64,000 nt of DNA from Chitinophaga niastensis (GCF_003014755.1 NZ_PYAW01000003.1:682001-746000); one strand, 5' to 3'. Positions 33,032 through 43,359 are shown, numbered from the stretch's first letter. Numbers and translations are program-made. The notes: generated by a model not told the origin, from the letters alone.

Positions 33032-33913
33032 ATGAAAAAAGCATTTCTCCAGCTGCATCTCTCCGTATTTCTCGCAGGATTCACTGGCATTTTAGGTAAA
33101 TTAATCTCCCTCAACGAAGGACTACTGGTGTGGTACCGGCTAATGATCACCTCCGTTACCCTGTATGTATTATTTCGTTTGCAGGGCACGCTGAAAAAAT
33201 TACCCTGGAAAGATATTTTACCAATCGGTAGTACTGGCATTGTAGTAGCCCTGCACTGGCTCTTCTTTTACGGCAGTATCAAATATTCCAACGTATCTAT
33301 CGGGGTGATCTGCTTTTCGCTGACCAGCCTGTTTACGGCTATCTTTGATCCGCTGATCAACAGGCGCCGCTTTGATGTAGCAGAAATGTTACTCAGTCTG
33401 CTCACGTTATTCGGCATATTACTCATTTTTCATTTTGATACACAATACCGCACCGGTATTATCCTAGGCATTATTTCCGCGATGTTTGCCGCTTTATTCA
33501 CTGTTTTCAATAAACGGCTGGTCAAACGTTTTGACACGTACACCATCACCTTTTATGAGCTCTCGGCAGGCTTTGTGGCATTAACTATTGCCCTGCCTTT
33601 TTACCTCTATACTTTCCCTGTTACCTCTATACTGCCTACGTCCATGGATTTCGTCTATCTGCTGGTATTGGCCTGGTTCTGCACCGTATGTATGTACCTG
33701 CTGAGCATGAGTGCACTGAAAAAGATATCCGCCTTTACAGTGAATCTTTGTTTTAACCTGGAACCGGTATACAGCATCATTATGGCGTTCGTTCTATTTC
33801 ATGAAAATAAATTCCTGAACCCGGCCTTTTATGCAGGTCTGGCGTGTATTATATTATCAGTAGCGTTACAGATGGGAAGAGTGGTATTACAAAACAGGGC
33901 AGCGAAAGCCTGA
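33032..33913 (+). CDS. EamA/DMT family transporter
   Basis: The 293-residue inner-membrane protein has ten hydrophobic segments and two EamA repeats. The first begins LQLHLSVFLAGFTGILGKLI and the second LGIISAMFAALFTVFNKRLV near residue 148. Each ends with the family's gate-like sequence (for example NLCFNLEPVYSIIMAFVLFHE near residue 247). DMT proteins export or import small metabolites and amino acids; the substrate here is unknown. Terminator 33930-33970 follows and is shared with the convergent DeoR gene. Confidence 0.9.
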   Translation: MKKAFLQLHLSVFLAGFTGILGKLISLNEGLLVWYRLMITSVTLYVLFRLQGTLKKLPWKDILPIGSTGIVVALHWLFFYGSIKYSNVSIGVICFSLTSLFTAIFDPLINRRRFDVAEMLLSLLTLFGILLIFHFDTQYRTGIILGIISAMFAALFTVFNKRLVKRFDTYTITFYELSAGFVALTIALPFYLYTFPVTSILPTSMDFVYLLVLAWFCTVCMYLLSMSALKKISAFTVNLCFNLEPVYSIIMAFVLFHENKFLNPAFYAGLACIILSVALQMGRVVLQNRAAKA

Positions 33914-33929
33914 TATCTTTTTAAAAACG

Positions 33930-33970
33930 AAAGCGCCGGTAAGGAATGAATTCCCTGCCGGCGCTTTTTT
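33930..33970. terminator. bidirectional terminator
   Basis: AAAGCGCCGG pairs with CCGGCGCTTT, with an inner GGAAT/ATTCC stem and a T6 tail on the plus strand. It lies between convergent EamA and DeoR genes. Confidence 0.85.
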
Positions 33971-33982
33971 ATATGATATAAA

Positions 33983-34732
33983 TTAAAATAATTCCAGGTC
34001 CAGCTGCTGATAAGCTGACATCAGGTGGTTTTCCGGCGGCAGCTCTGTAATGAGATAATGAATAAGATTCAGATCGCACACTTTCATACGCTGGGAAGAA
34101 CCCAGTTTTTCTGCGATACTCAGAATGGCCAGTTTCTTGGAAGCCCGTATCATGGCCCTTTTCACCTGTACTACTTCCCAATCAGAATCTGTCATGCCCT
34201 CCTCTACGGAAAAGCCATTGGCTCCCAGTAAACACAGATCTACTTTAATATCTGCCAGTTGGTTAATAACGCTGGCGCCTATATGAACATTGGAGCTTTT
34301 AGATAGTTGTCCACCAATACTGATAACCGTAAGATGTGTGTGTTCCACCAGCTGCAAAGCCACCAGCGGACTGATAGTAAAAAAAGTAGCACGCAGGTTT
34401 TCCGGTATGCGCTTCGCCAGTTCAATCATCGTGGTACCGCCACCTGTGAGCACCACCATATCATTTTTCAGGAGCCGGATCGTTTTTTCTGCAATCTGTT
34501 GCTTGGCCTCCTGGGCATAAACCATATTCTCCGTATTAAACGGATGATGAAAAGAGCGGCCTATAGCCCCGCCATGCACCTTCAGGATCTTACCCTCTTC
34601 CGCCATCTCCTTCAGATCCCGCCTAACGGTATCTTCAGAAATACGCAACATCGTGCTGAGGTCTGTAGATAAAACCTTGTTATGCAGATTAATCTGTCGC
34701 ATGATAAATGCCTGACGTTCTTCTTTCAACAT
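33983..34732 (-). CDS. DeoR/GlpR family transcriptional regulator
   Basis: From the ATG at 34732 the protein is 249 residues and begins MLKEERQAFIMRQINLHNKV, the usual DeoR start. The HTH is VLSTDLSTMLRISEDTVRRDLKEM (quoted as a region near residues 20-43). The C-terminal sugar-phosphate sensor contains VLTGGGTTMIELAKRIPE and LLGANGFSVEEGMTD. Such proteins repress sugar-use genes and respond to phosphorylated sugars. It is divergent from the SusC/SusD pair across 405 nt, so it probably controls that pair; inference. TATATTTG and TAGATTTG -7 boxes lie at 34748-34763 on the minus strand. Confidence 0.9.
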   Translation of the reverse strand: MLKEERQAFIMRQINLHNKVLSTDLSTMLRISEDTVRRDLKEMAEEGKILKVHGGAIGRSFHHPFNTENMVYAQEAKQQIAEKTIRLLKNDMVVLTGGGTTMIELAKRIPENLRATFFTISPLVALQLVEHTHLTVISIGGQLSKSSNVHIGASVINQLADIKVDLCLLGANGFSVEEGMTDSDWEVVQVKRAMIRASKKLAILSIAEKLGSSQRMKVCDLNLIHYLITELPPENHLMSAYQQLDLELF

Positions 34733-35137
34733 TCGTGGAAAATTTTTCAAATATACAAATCTACCCACAGGTAGGTGCTGCACACCTTAATTACACACTA
34801 TAAATTTTCAGCATCTAAATCCATTTAATAATGCGTGTTTTAGCATATTTAATCATACAATAACCTGCATTTTAATGCATACTGCTATAATTTACGAAAA
34901 TTAAACTATAAATTCATTGCATAAAACGCAAATACACGCAAATTGTCGTGTAGCCGACATGGTAGTAAGCGTAGCCTGTAGACGGTAAGTCTGGAACACC
35001 AGCACGCCAATCATCCACCAAAAACAAGTAAAGAACAAGCCTATAGACCTGAAGCCCGTTGCCAGCGACCCATAAGATCCGCTTATAAATCTTAATAAAT
35101 CAAAACTCCGTTTCAACTATCATCTAAACTCTGTATT
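34733..35137. other. 405-nt divergent regulatory region between DeoR and susC
   Basis: The half nearest the DeoR gene is AT-rich and holds two -7-like boxes for the minus strand (34748-34763). The half nearest susC has no coding capacity that I can support and no clear TAnnTTTG for susC. A long untranslated leader of susC is likely here, as is usual for Sus loci. No riboswitch or palindrome was seen. Confidence 0.45.
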
Positions 35138-38100
35138 ATGAAAGAGCGTCTACTTTCTACATTCCTGTTTTTATTATTTTATGCCAGTTCCTGGGCCCAG
35201 CAAGGGATTTCAGGAACCGTGACAGACAAAAGCAGCGGACAACCCATTATCGGTGCTACTATCACCACCGGTAAAAAAGGGGCCGTTACTGATGCAAAAG
35301 GTAAATTCTCCATGGTGCTGCCGCCCGGTACCAGCACCATCAACATTACTTCTATTGGCTACAAACAGCTGGTAGTCCCCGTTACCGCAGCCGACAACTA
35401 CAATATTGCCATGGAAATCGATGAGCGGTCCCTGGAACAATTTGTAGTGGTAGGTTATGGCACACAAAAGAAAGCCAACCTCACCGGCGCTGTTACCACC
35501 GTAGATGTAACCAAAACAATGGAAGGCAGACCCGTCACCGATCCTTCCAAAGCCTTGCAGGGCGTAGCCCCTGGCCTTAACATCAGCTTTTCCAATGGTG
35601 GCCTTACACAGGCGCCCAGGATAAATATCCGGGGCATTGGCTCTGTAAACGGCACCAGTAGCCCGCTCATACTGGTAGACAATGTGGAAACACCGGACCT
35701 TACGCTCATCAATCCGGAAGATATTGAAAGCATCTCCGTATTAAAAGATGCTGCCTCTACCTCCATCTATGGCGCCAGAGCAGCTTTTGGCGTAGTCCTG
35801 ATCAAAACAAAATCCGGCAGGCGTAATACTCCTACCGTTGTCAGGTACAGCAACAACTTTGGCTGGAGCACCCCTACTATTCTGCCAAACTTTGCCGATC
35901 CGGAAAAAGAACTGACAGGGCTATACGAAGGAGCTACCCGCGCAGGTACTACCAGCCCGGAATTATTCGGTATGCAACTACTCAAACTACGCGACGGCAT
36001 CAAAAACTGGAAAGCGAAATACGCAGGAAACCGCACCAGCAATGAAATGGTGCCTGGTGAAGATTTTGTAATAGATCCTGCTGGTGGACCCACCTACTTC
36101 TACCGCATTTGGGATGCAAAAGATATGATGCTGAAAAAATGGACCCCGCAACAAATCCACAGCATGAGTATAAGAGGAGGCACTGAAAAATTAGCCTACT
36201 CCATATCCGGCGGTTACAGCAATACCGGCGGCATTCTGAAAATGAATCCCGACAACATCAAAAAATATAATATCACCGGCAGCATCAGTGCCAGCGTTAC
36301 CAAATGGCTCGATGTAGATCTTAAAATGATGTACCGCAATTTCGAATACGATTACCCCTATCAATACCAGGGCTACTTTTATTACATGTGGCGCTGGGGT
36401 GCATTCTTTCCTTACGGCACCTACCAGGGAAAATACTTCCACCATACACCCGGATACCTCGCTAACGCACAAACCAATACGCTCACAGATAACTACCAAC
36501 GTATTAACCTGGGTGCAACGCTGAAGGTCACGAAAGACCTGAACATCCGCGCTGATTATACCATTGGCCGCGATAATGCGGTACGTCATGTAATAGGTGG
36601 AAAAGTAATTGCATGGGACTATTGGGCCTCCGGTCCTTTATCACTCGGCAATATTGCCACACCTGCGCAGGATGTGGTAGCCTACCAGTCCGGCAGCTAT
36701 AAGGTGAACACATTTAACATGTACGCTACCTACGATAAACGGTTATCAAAAAGCCATCAGCTAAAACTAATGGCCGGTATCAACGCAGAAGATGAAGATA
36801 CCATCAACTTCTCCGCCTATCGCCGTAATGTGCTGGACCCCACCAAAGCCGAAATACCATTGGCCAGTGGAGATCAGCTGGTAGATGGTAATCATCTTGC
36901 AAATGCCTACGCCGGCTTTTTCGGCAGGATAAATTATATATACAAAGACAAATGGATGCTGGAACTAAACGGACGTTATGACGGTGCTTCCGCATTCCCG
37001 CCCGCCTACCGCTGGGCCTTCTTCCCCTCTGCTTCCATGGGTTATCGCATCACAGAAGAAGCATTTATGCAGTCGTTTAAAAAAGTACTGAGCGACATGA
37101 AGTTCCGCGCCTCCTATGGTACCCTGGGCAACCAGGATATGGGTGGCAAGTGGTACATACCCTCTATGAGCACCAACAACCAGGTAAACTGGATGAATGG
37201 CGGCAACTATGCCTCCGGCGTTAACCAGCCCATTGCCGTAGCCAATTCCCTCACCTGGGAAAAAGTACGCACCCTGGATGTGGGTACAGATATCAGCTTG
37301 CTGAATAATCATATAGGCGTTACCGTAGACTGGTACCAGCGCAGCACAGATGGCATGCTTACCAACAAAGCCATTCCTGCTACATTTGGTACAGGCGCTC
37401 CCCGCATAAATAACGGCGCACTCCGCACCCGTGGCTATGAAATTGCAGTAGATGCCAATTACAACCTCAGCAAAGACTGGATGATATATGGCACCCTGGC
37501 CTTCTGGGATAATAAAACAGTTATCACACAATGGGATAATCCTTCGTTACTCATCTCACAAAACTATAAAGGAAAAAACTATGGGGAAATCTGGGGATTT
37601 GAAACAGACCGCTATTTTACCAAAGATGATAATATGGCTAAAATGCCCGACCAGTCAAAGTTACAGGATGGCAACTTTGTGTATGGCCCGGGCGATATAA
37701 AGTACAAAGACCTGGATGGCAACGGCGTAATTGATGGAGGTAAAGCTACGCTGACCGACCACGGCGACCTGAAAGTAATTGGTAACACGCTCCCCCGTTA
37801 TCAGTACAGTATGCGGATTGGAAGTACTTTCAAAAATTTTGATATCGACATCTTCCTGCAAGGCGTTGGAAAGCAGGACTACTGGGGCTTCGGAGATCTC
37901 ACATTGCCCATGTATCGCGGCAGTGATATCTTATACGCCAACCAGCTGGATTACTGGACCCCGGACAATATGAATGCGTATTACCCACGCCCTTATGCCG
38001 GCAATGCCAACGGCAAAATTGCAGGTCTGGCCAATGGAGGCAATAATTTCTATCCACAATCCAGGTACCTGCTGAACCTGGCTTACCTGCGCCTGAAGAA

Positions 38101-38311
38101 TATCACACTGGGATATACCCTACCTGCTGAAATTTCAAAACGTATTCACATCCAACGTTTACGCATATACGGCAGCGGCCAAAATCTCGGTGAAATATCC
38201 AACGTAGGTGCGCCTATTGATCCGGAAATCACCACCGGTGAATCAGGATTTACCGGCAGAACATTTCCATTTCAACGCACCTGGTCTTTTGGCGTACAGG
38301 TTACACTCTAA
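35138..38311 (+). CDS. SusC/RagA-family TonB-dependent outer-membrane transporter
   Basis: The 1057-residue protein has a signal peptide (LLSTFLFLLFYASSWAQ). A carboxypeptidase-regulatory-like domain (GISGTVTDKSSGQPIIGATI to about residue 100) is followed by a plug domain with the SusC marker VVVGYGTQKKANLTGAV near residue 107 and LKDAASTSIYGARAAFGVVL near residue 203, and a large beta barrel ending in a hydrophobic strand (TWSFGVQVTL). SusC proteins import glycans or peptides across the outer membrane with SusD as lid, driven by TonB. The susD gene follows 11 nt later. No glycoside hydrolase gene is adjacent, so the substrate is open. Confidence 0.96.
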   Translation: MKERLLSTFLFLLFYASSWAQQGISGTVTDKSSGQPIIGATITTGKKGAVTDAKGKFSMVLPPGTSTINITSIGYKQLVVPVTAADNYNIAMEIDERSLEQFVVVGYGTQKKANLTGAVTTVDVTKTMEGRPVTDPSKALQGVAPGLNISFSNGGLTQAPRINIRGIGSVNGTSSPLILVDNVETPDLTLINPEDIESISVLKDAASTSIYGARAAFGVVLIKTKSGRRNTPTVVRYSNNFGWSTPTILPNFADPEKELTGLYEGATRAGTTSPELFGMQLLKLRDGIKNWKAKYAGNRTSNEMVPGEDFVIDPAGGPTYFYRIWDAKDMMLKKWTPQQIHSMSIRGGTEKLAYSISGGYSNTGGILKMNPDNIKKYNITGSISASVTKWLDVDLKMMYRNFEYDYPYQYQGYFYYMWRWGAFFPYGTYQGKYFHHTPGYLANAQTNTLTDNYQRINLGATLKVTKDLNIRADYTIGRDNAVRHVIGGKVIAWDYWASGPLSLGNIATPAQDVVAYQSGSYKVNTFNMYATYDKRLSKSHQLKLMAGINAEDEDTINFSAYRRNVLDPTKAEIPLASGDQLVDGNHLANAYAGFFGRINYIYKDKWMLELNGRYDGASAFPPAYRWAFFPSASMGYRITEEAFMQSFKKVLSDMKFRASYGTLGNQDMGGKWYIPSMSTNNQVNWMNGGNYASGVNQPIAVANSLTWEKVRTLDVGTDISLLNNHIGVTVDWYQRSTDGMLTNKAIPATFGTGAPRINNGALRTRGYEIAVDANYNLSKDWMIYGTLAFWDNKTVITQWDNPSLLISQNYKGKNYGEIWGFETDRYFTKDDNMAKMPDQSKLQDGNFVYGPGDIKYKDLDGNGVIDGGKATLTDHGDLKVIGNTLPRYQYSMRIGSTFKNFDIDIFLQGVGKQDYWGFGDLTLPMYRGSDILYANQLDYWTPDNMNAYYPRPYAGNANGKIAGLANGGNNFYPQSRYLLNLAYLRLKNITLGYTLPAEISKRIHIQRLRIYGSGQNLGEISNVGAPIDPEITTGESGFTGRTFPFQRTWSFGVQVTL

Positions 38312-38322
38312 ACTAACTACAA

Positions 38323-39981
38323 ATGAAAAAGCGTATATTCTTACCCGTTATATTGATCGTTTTGCTGGCTGCTGCCGGTTGTAAAAAATATGTAGACAAA
38401 GGTTTACCTGACCAGTTCGATGACAAAACCTTCTGGAGATCAGAAGATAACGTACGCAGCTACAGCTGGCCGTTTTATGAATTGTTCCCCGGATACGGTA
38501 ATGGCGGTTCTTTCGGAGATTTTTATTTTACTTCTTTTACAGATGATCAGGCGAATACTACTTTTCAGAATTTCACCCTGAATGTGCCCTCCGCTGCATC
38601 CTCCTGGGATTTTTCCACGGTGAGAAAAGCCAACATCATGCTGGAAAGAATAGATGCGGTGCCTATGCCTGATGAAGCAAAAAAACACTGGAAGGGAGTA
38701 GCACGTTTCTTTCGCGCATTGGTTTATTTTGCGCGGGTGAAAGATTACGGCGATGTGCCATGGATAGGCCGTTCTATGGATATCAGCGATACTGCCATGA
38801 TCTATAAACCACGTGATCCGCGCACCCTAGTGATGGACAGTATACTCTACGATATCAACTATGCAGTTGATAATATGCGTGTAAAAGATCAGACCAACAC
38901 AGTTAACCGCGATGTGGCACTGGCACTGAAAGCACGTATATGCCTATACGAAGGCACATGGCGCAAATACCATACTAAACTGGGCTTACCGGATGCCGGC
39001 AAATTCCTGCTGGCAGCCAAAGATGCCTGTGAAAAGCTGATGGCATCACCTTATAAATTATCAGCCGACTACCAATCCAATTATAATTCGCTGGACCTCG
39101 CCAATAACGGGGAAGTAATACTGTATAAAAAATATTTACCCGGTTACCTCACACATTCTGTCATCGGCTATACTACCAGCAGCAGCCAGATGTCCGGATT
39201 AACCAAAGCAGCGGTAGAATCCTATCTCTGCACAGACGGTTTGCCCATCAGCTTATCTCCGCTTTATCAGGGCGACAACACTATAAAAGTCACAAGATCC
39301 AACAGGGATAGGCGTTTGCTGCAAACTATCGATACCTTTCTTTGTTATAATGGCAACCTGGTGCAAGGTATGAGCAGCAGTACCGGCTATCGCCCGTCCA
39401 AATTCCTGCAACCGCTGGTAGCCAACGTGCTGGCACCTTACAACGATACAGATGCTCCCCTCTTCTGGCTGGCAGAAGTACTGCTGAACTATGCAGAAGC
39501 CGCCGCAGAACTGGATAACCTTGGTCAGTACGCTTTTGCACAAACTGATCTGGATAAATCTATCAACCTGCTGCGTGTCCGCGCTAACCTCCCGCCTTTG
39601 CAATATGCAGGCGCACAAAAGGTAGCGGTGAATGGTGCCGGTTATGCAGATCCTAAAAAAGATGCAGATGTAACCTCCCTCATTTGGGAAATCAGGAGAG
39701 ATAGAAGAGCTGAGCTGATGATGGATGGCTTCAGGTATGCAGACCTTATGCGTTGGTCAAAAGGCGATTACATGAGCAGTGCCACGCATCCGGATATTTT
39801 TAAGGGTGCCAAAGTACCGGACAATGGAGCGGTATTGAGAGATGCCAACGGCTACATAACGCCTTATAAAGCTGCCACCTCCCGTACTTTTGCAGATCCG
39901 AAAAATTACCTGTTACCAGTGCCCAGCGGCCAGATTTCGTTGTATCCGAATGGTACACTGGCGCAAAATCCTGGTTGGTAA
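38323..39981 (+). CDS. SusD/RagB-family surface lipoprotein
   Basis: The 552-residue protein pairs with the SusC protein above. Its signal ends in lipobox AAAGC (Cys near residue 20), followed by KKYVDKGLPD. Family blocks are FWRSEDNVRSYSWPFYELFP near residue 37, HWKGVARFFRALVYFARVKDYGDVPW near residue 122 (TPR-like helix region, quoted in part), and the C-terminal LIWEIRRDRRAELMMDGFRYADLMRW near residue 449. It should sit on the cell surface and capture the substrate. A GGCC hairpin and palindrome E4 follow its stop codon. Confidence 0.96.
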   Translation: MKKRIFLPVILIVLLAAAGCKKYVDKGLPDQFDDKTFWRSEDNVRSYSWPFYELFPGYGNGGSFGDFYFTSFTDDQANTTFQNFTLNVPSAASSWDFSTVRKANIMLERIDAVPMPDEAKKHWKGVARFFRALVYFARVKDYGDVPWIGRSMDISDTAMIYKPRDPRTLVMDSILYDINYAVDNMRVKDQTNTVNRDVALALKARICLYEGTWRKYHTKLGLPDAGKFLLAAKDACEKLMASPYKLSADYQSNYNSLDLANNGEVILYKKYLPGYLTHSVIGYTTSSSQMSGLTKAAVESYLCTDGLPISLSPLYQGDNTIKVTRSNRDRRLLQTIDTFLCYNGNLVQGMSSSTGYRPSKFLQPLVANVLAPYNDTDAPLFWLAEVLLNYAEAAAELDNLGQYAFAQTDLDKSINLLRVRANLPPLQYAGAQKVAVNGAGYADPKKDADVTSLIWEIRRDRRAELMMDGFRYADLMRWSKGDYMSSATHPDIFKGAKVPDNGAVLRDANGYITPYKAATSRTFADPKNYLLPVPSGQISLYPNGTLAQNPGW

Positions 39982-39984
39982 AAT

Positions 39985-40322
39985 AAGGCCTTCGGCCTTT
40001 GTCTTTCTCCCGATTAGGCTGATTATGATGATTACCTGATTTCTTTCTTTTTTGATTTAAAAAGATTAGCGGAGATCTCAGCGGATGTTGTCTGAACCAG
40101 GATTTTTAGGATTGAATGGATTACCCTGATGGATGCCGAAGATTATATCGAAGATATTCGCGTAAATCTTCTTTATAAAACAACATAATACCCATCAGGG
40201 TAATCCATTCAATCCTAAAAATCCTGGTTCAGACAACATCCGCTGAGATCTCTGCTAATCTTTTTAAATCAAAAAAACAAAATCAGGGTAATCAGTAGAA
40301 TCAGCCTAATCCTGTGAAAGAC
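39985..40322. repeat. composite intergenic palindrome E4 with nested inner palindrome
   Basis: It begins with a small AAGGCC-TTC-GGCCTT hairpin followed by T-rich sequence, likely the susD terminator. From 40001 a GTCTTTCTCCC arm with GATTAGGCT, GATTATGAT units runs in, and its complement ends at 40322. Nested inside, 40088-40236 is another inverted pair whose arms read TTGTCTGAACCAGGATTTTT and continue in 9-bp GGATT units. The same inner module is nested in E5 at 48.2-48.4 kb. Confidence 0.9.
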
Positions 40323-40380
40323 AAAAGCCATTCTCCACAAAATTCGTAATTTGGAATCCGTAATTATTACTTTAGCGCTT

Positions 40381-43233
40381 ATGAGAAAAGTTTTACTGGG
40401 GATATCCCTCCTGGGATCAACCCTGTTTACCTATGCACAACAATCTGCCAAAAAGCCGCTGGATCACAGTGTATACGACAGCTGGCAAAGCATTGGCACT
40501 AAACTGATCAGCAACAACGGACAGTGGGTGGTGTACACTATCACACCTCAGGAAGGCGATGCCAACCTGGTGATTTTTGACCGAAAAACAGGTCAGTCCA
40601 TCAACATTCCACGTGGTAGCAGCCCAGTTATTACAAATGATTCCCGCTATGTGGTATTCAGCATCCGGCCGCTTTTTAAAGATACCCGCGACGCGAAGAT
40701 CAAGAAAAAGAAAGCAGCCGAAATGCCGAAAGACTCTATGGGTATCGTTACCCTGGGCAAACCGGATGTACTGAAATTTCCTACAGTTAAATCTTTTAAA
40801 ACGCCGGCAAAAGGCAGTGGGCTACTGGCTTACCTGGTAGAAAAACCAGCAGCAGATACTGCTAAATCTAAAGGCAAAGGATTTACACCACCTAAAATAG
40901 CGAAAGATAACGATCGCGCAGACGATGATAAAGGCGCCGGTGCTGGCACAGAAGGCGGTACGCTGGTAATCAGGCAACTCCTCACAGGTATGCAGGATAC
41001 AGTGAAAAATGCCGCTGAATATACGTTCAGCAAACCAGGAAATAATTTACTGATAGAAATAGCAGAAGATAAAAAAGATTCGCTTTCCCGCAACGGTGTA
41101 CTGCTATGGCATGCTATCAACAGGAAGACAGATACGCTTAGTCGTGGTTATGGCGACTATAAACAGTTTGCTTTTGATGAAAAAGGAGAACAGGCAGCTT
41201 ACTTTGGTACACGCGACAGCACCAAAGCATTGCAACCGTTTTATAAATTGTATTACTTCAAACCAGGCCAGGACAGCGCCTTTGCGGTTGCTGATAAAAG
41301 TAGCAGCGGTCTGCCGGCTAACTGGAGCATCAGTCCCAACAGCCTGATTTATTTCAGTAAAGATGGACAACGGTTGTTCTTTGGTACTGCACCAATATTG
41401 CCGGTAAAAGATACCAACATCGTAGAATTTGAAGTAGCCAAAGTAGATATCTGGAATTATAAAGATGATTATCTGCAACCCATGCAATTAAAAAATGCAG
41501 ATAAAGAGCTGAAGAGAAGTTATGCAGCGGTATATTATCCTGCTGCCAAACGTGTGCTGCAACTCAGCGATAAAGATCTTGAAAACGTAGTAGTACCCGC
41601 AGAAGGCAACAGCACTAACGCACTCGGCTATACGGATAAAGGAGAACGTGTTCCGCTACAGTGGGTGGGGCGTACACTAAAAACAGCCTGGCTTGTTAAT
41701 GTAAATGATGGCACCCGCAAGAAAGTAAAAGAAAAGCTGGACGGAGATTTTTCTATCTCTCCCAATGGAAAATATATTACCTGGTATGACCTGGTAAACA
41801 AACAATGGTTTACCTACGAAAATGCCACCGGCACAGTGATAAATATCAGCAAAGGTATTCCCACCAAGGTTTTTGATGAGGAAGATGATCATCCTGATGT
41901 GCCCGAAGCGTATGGCATAGCAGGATGGATGGAAAACGATCAGTTTGCGTATATCTATGACCGTTATGACATCTGGCAGGTGGATCCAACAGGTAAGACA
42001 GCACCTGTTGCAATCACCGGTAATGTAGGCCGTAAAGACAAGATCCGTTTCCGTTATCTCCGTCTGGACCCGGAACAAAAATTCTTCCGTCCCGGTGAAA
42101 CGCTGATGCTGAGTGCTTTCCAGGACAGCACTAAATATAACGGCTACTACTCCCTTCAGCTACCGGCTAAAAAAAGTAAAGCCGTATTACCCAAACAAAT
42201 TGTTTTAGGTCCTTATACCTACGCTGATCTGTTGAAAGCAAAAGATGCCGCAGCTTATACTTTCACAAAAGGCAATTACGTATTATCACCGGATGTATAT
42301 GCTGGTGTGCAGATAGATAAAGCAGATAAGGTTAGCAGTACTAATCCGCAGCAACAGGGTTACAACTGGGGCACTGCGGAGCTTTACAAATGGACTACTT
42401 TCAGCGGTAAGCCGGCAGAAGGTATCCTGTACAAACCTGAAAATTTTGACAGCAGCAAACAGTATCCTGTCATCTTTTACTTCTACGAAAAATTAACCGA
42501 TGGCCTGTACAACTACCAGGCACCGGCACCTACGCCATCGCGGTTAAATATTTCCTTCTTTGTGAGTCGTGGTTACCTCGTGTTTGCGCCGGATATCAGC
42601 TATGAAAACGGCTATCCGGGTAAGAGCGCCTATAACTACATTGTGAGTGCTGCAGAAGACCTGGCAAAAAAGCCATGGGCCGATGGCAAAAACATGGGGA
42701 TCCAGGGCCAGAGCTGGGGTGGCTACCAGGTAGCTTATCTCATTACACAGACAAATATCTTCAAAGCTGCATGGGCAGGTGCTCCTGTAGCCAATATGAC
42801 CAGTGCTTACGGTGGTATTCGTTGGGAAAGTGGTATGAACAGGCAGTTTCAGTACGAGCATTCGCAAAGCCGTATAGGTGCTACTTTATGGGAAAAGCCG
42901 GAGTTATACATTCAAAACTCTCCACTCTTTAACCTGCCACGTGTAACCACACCGGTAGCTATCATGTCTAACGACGCCGACGGAGCAGTTCCATGGTATC
43001 AGGGCATTGAAATGTTTACCGGCTTACGTCGTTTAGGCAAGCCCGTTTGGTTGCTGAATTACAACAACGAAGCACACAATCTCATACAGCGTCAGAACCG
43101 TAAGGATATTCAGCGCAGAGAACAACAATTCTTTGATCACTTCCTGAAAGGCGCAGCAGCACCACAATGGCTGGAAAGCGGCGTACCTGCCACTGAGAAA
43201 GGCATTAACTGGGGCTGGGATTTGCAACAGTAA
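40381..43233 (+). CDS. S9 family peptidase (prolyl oligopeptidase-like), secreted
   Basis: From the ATG at 40381 the protein is 950 residues with a Sec signal (VLLGISLLGSTLFTYAQ), so it acts in the periplasm or outside. The N-terminal two thirds is an extended propeller-like region with a Lys/Asp-rich insert. The C-terminal hydrolase domain has the nucleophile Ser in GQSWGGYQVAYLI, the Asp in MSNDADGAVPWYQG and the His in NEAHNLIQRQ, a complete triad. It probably trims peptides taken up from the surroundings. It is longer than a normal S9 enzyme. It lies after palindrome E4 and before a terminator. Confidence 0.92.
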   Translation: MRKVLLGISLLGSTLFTYAQQSAKKPLDHSVYDSWQSIGTKLISNNGQWVVYTITPQEGDANLVIFDRKTGQSINIPRGSSPVITNDSRYVVFSIRPLFKDTRDAKIKKKKAAEMPKDSMGIVTLGKPDVLKFPTVKSFKTPAKGSGLLAYLVEKPAADTAKSKGKGFTPPKIAKDNDRADDDKGAGAGTEGGTLVIRQLLTGMQDTVKNAAEYTFSKPGNNLLIEIAEDKKDSLSRNGVLLWHAINRKTDTLSRGYGDYKQFAFDEKGEQAAYFGTRDSTKALQPFYKLYYFKPGQDSAFAVADKSSSGLPANWSISPNSLIYFSKDGQRLFFGTAPILPVKDTNIVEFEVAKVDIWNYKDDYLQPMQLKNADKELKRSYAAVYYPAAKRVLQLSDKDLENVVVPAEGNSTNALGYTDKGERVPLQWVGRTLKTAWLVNVNDGTRKKVKEKLDGDFSISPNGKYITWYDLVNKQWFTYENATGTVINISKGIPTKVFDEEDDHPDVPEAYGIAGWMENDQFAYIYDRYDIWQVDPTGKTAPVAITGNVGRKDKIRFRYLRLDPEQKFFRPGETLMLSAFQDSTKYNGYYSLQLPAKKSKAVLPKQIVLGPYTYADLLKAKDAAAYTFTKGNYVLSPDVYAGVQIDKADKVSSTNPQQQGYNWGTAELYKWTTFSGKPAEGILYKPENFDSSKQYPVIFYFYEKLTDGLYNYQAPAPTPSRLNISFFVSRGYLVFAPDISYENGYPGKSAYNYIVSAAEDLAKKPWADGKNMGIQGQSWGGYQVAYLITQTNIFKAAWAGAPVANMTSAYGGIRWESGMNRQFQYEHSQSRIGATLWEKPELYIQNSPLFNLPRVTTPVAIMSNDADGAVPWYQGIEMFTGLRRLGKPVWLLNYNNEAHNLIQRQNRKDIQRREQQFFDHFLKGAAAPQWLESGVPATEKGINWGWDLQQ

Positions 43234-43252
43234 TATTTTCATTTTGATAGAC

Positions 43253-43293
43253 AACGCTACAAGTACCTGATACAGGGGCTTGTAGCGTTTTTT
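43253..43293 (+). terminator. intrinsic terminator
   Basis: AACGCTACAAG at 43253-43263 pairs with CTTGTAGCGTT at 43279-43289, followed by a T tract. It ends the S9 peptidase transcript. Confidence 0.88.
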
Positions 43294-43359
43294 GTTAATA
43301 CGGGTTTATTAAAAGTAATTAATGTAACTATTCGCAGTTGTTTAGTTATATTTATATAG

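Noticed and set aside
39985..40322. Insertion sequence or MITE with target-site duplication
   Set aside because: No transposase, and no clear direct repeat flanks the palindrome, so a transposon label cannot be supported.
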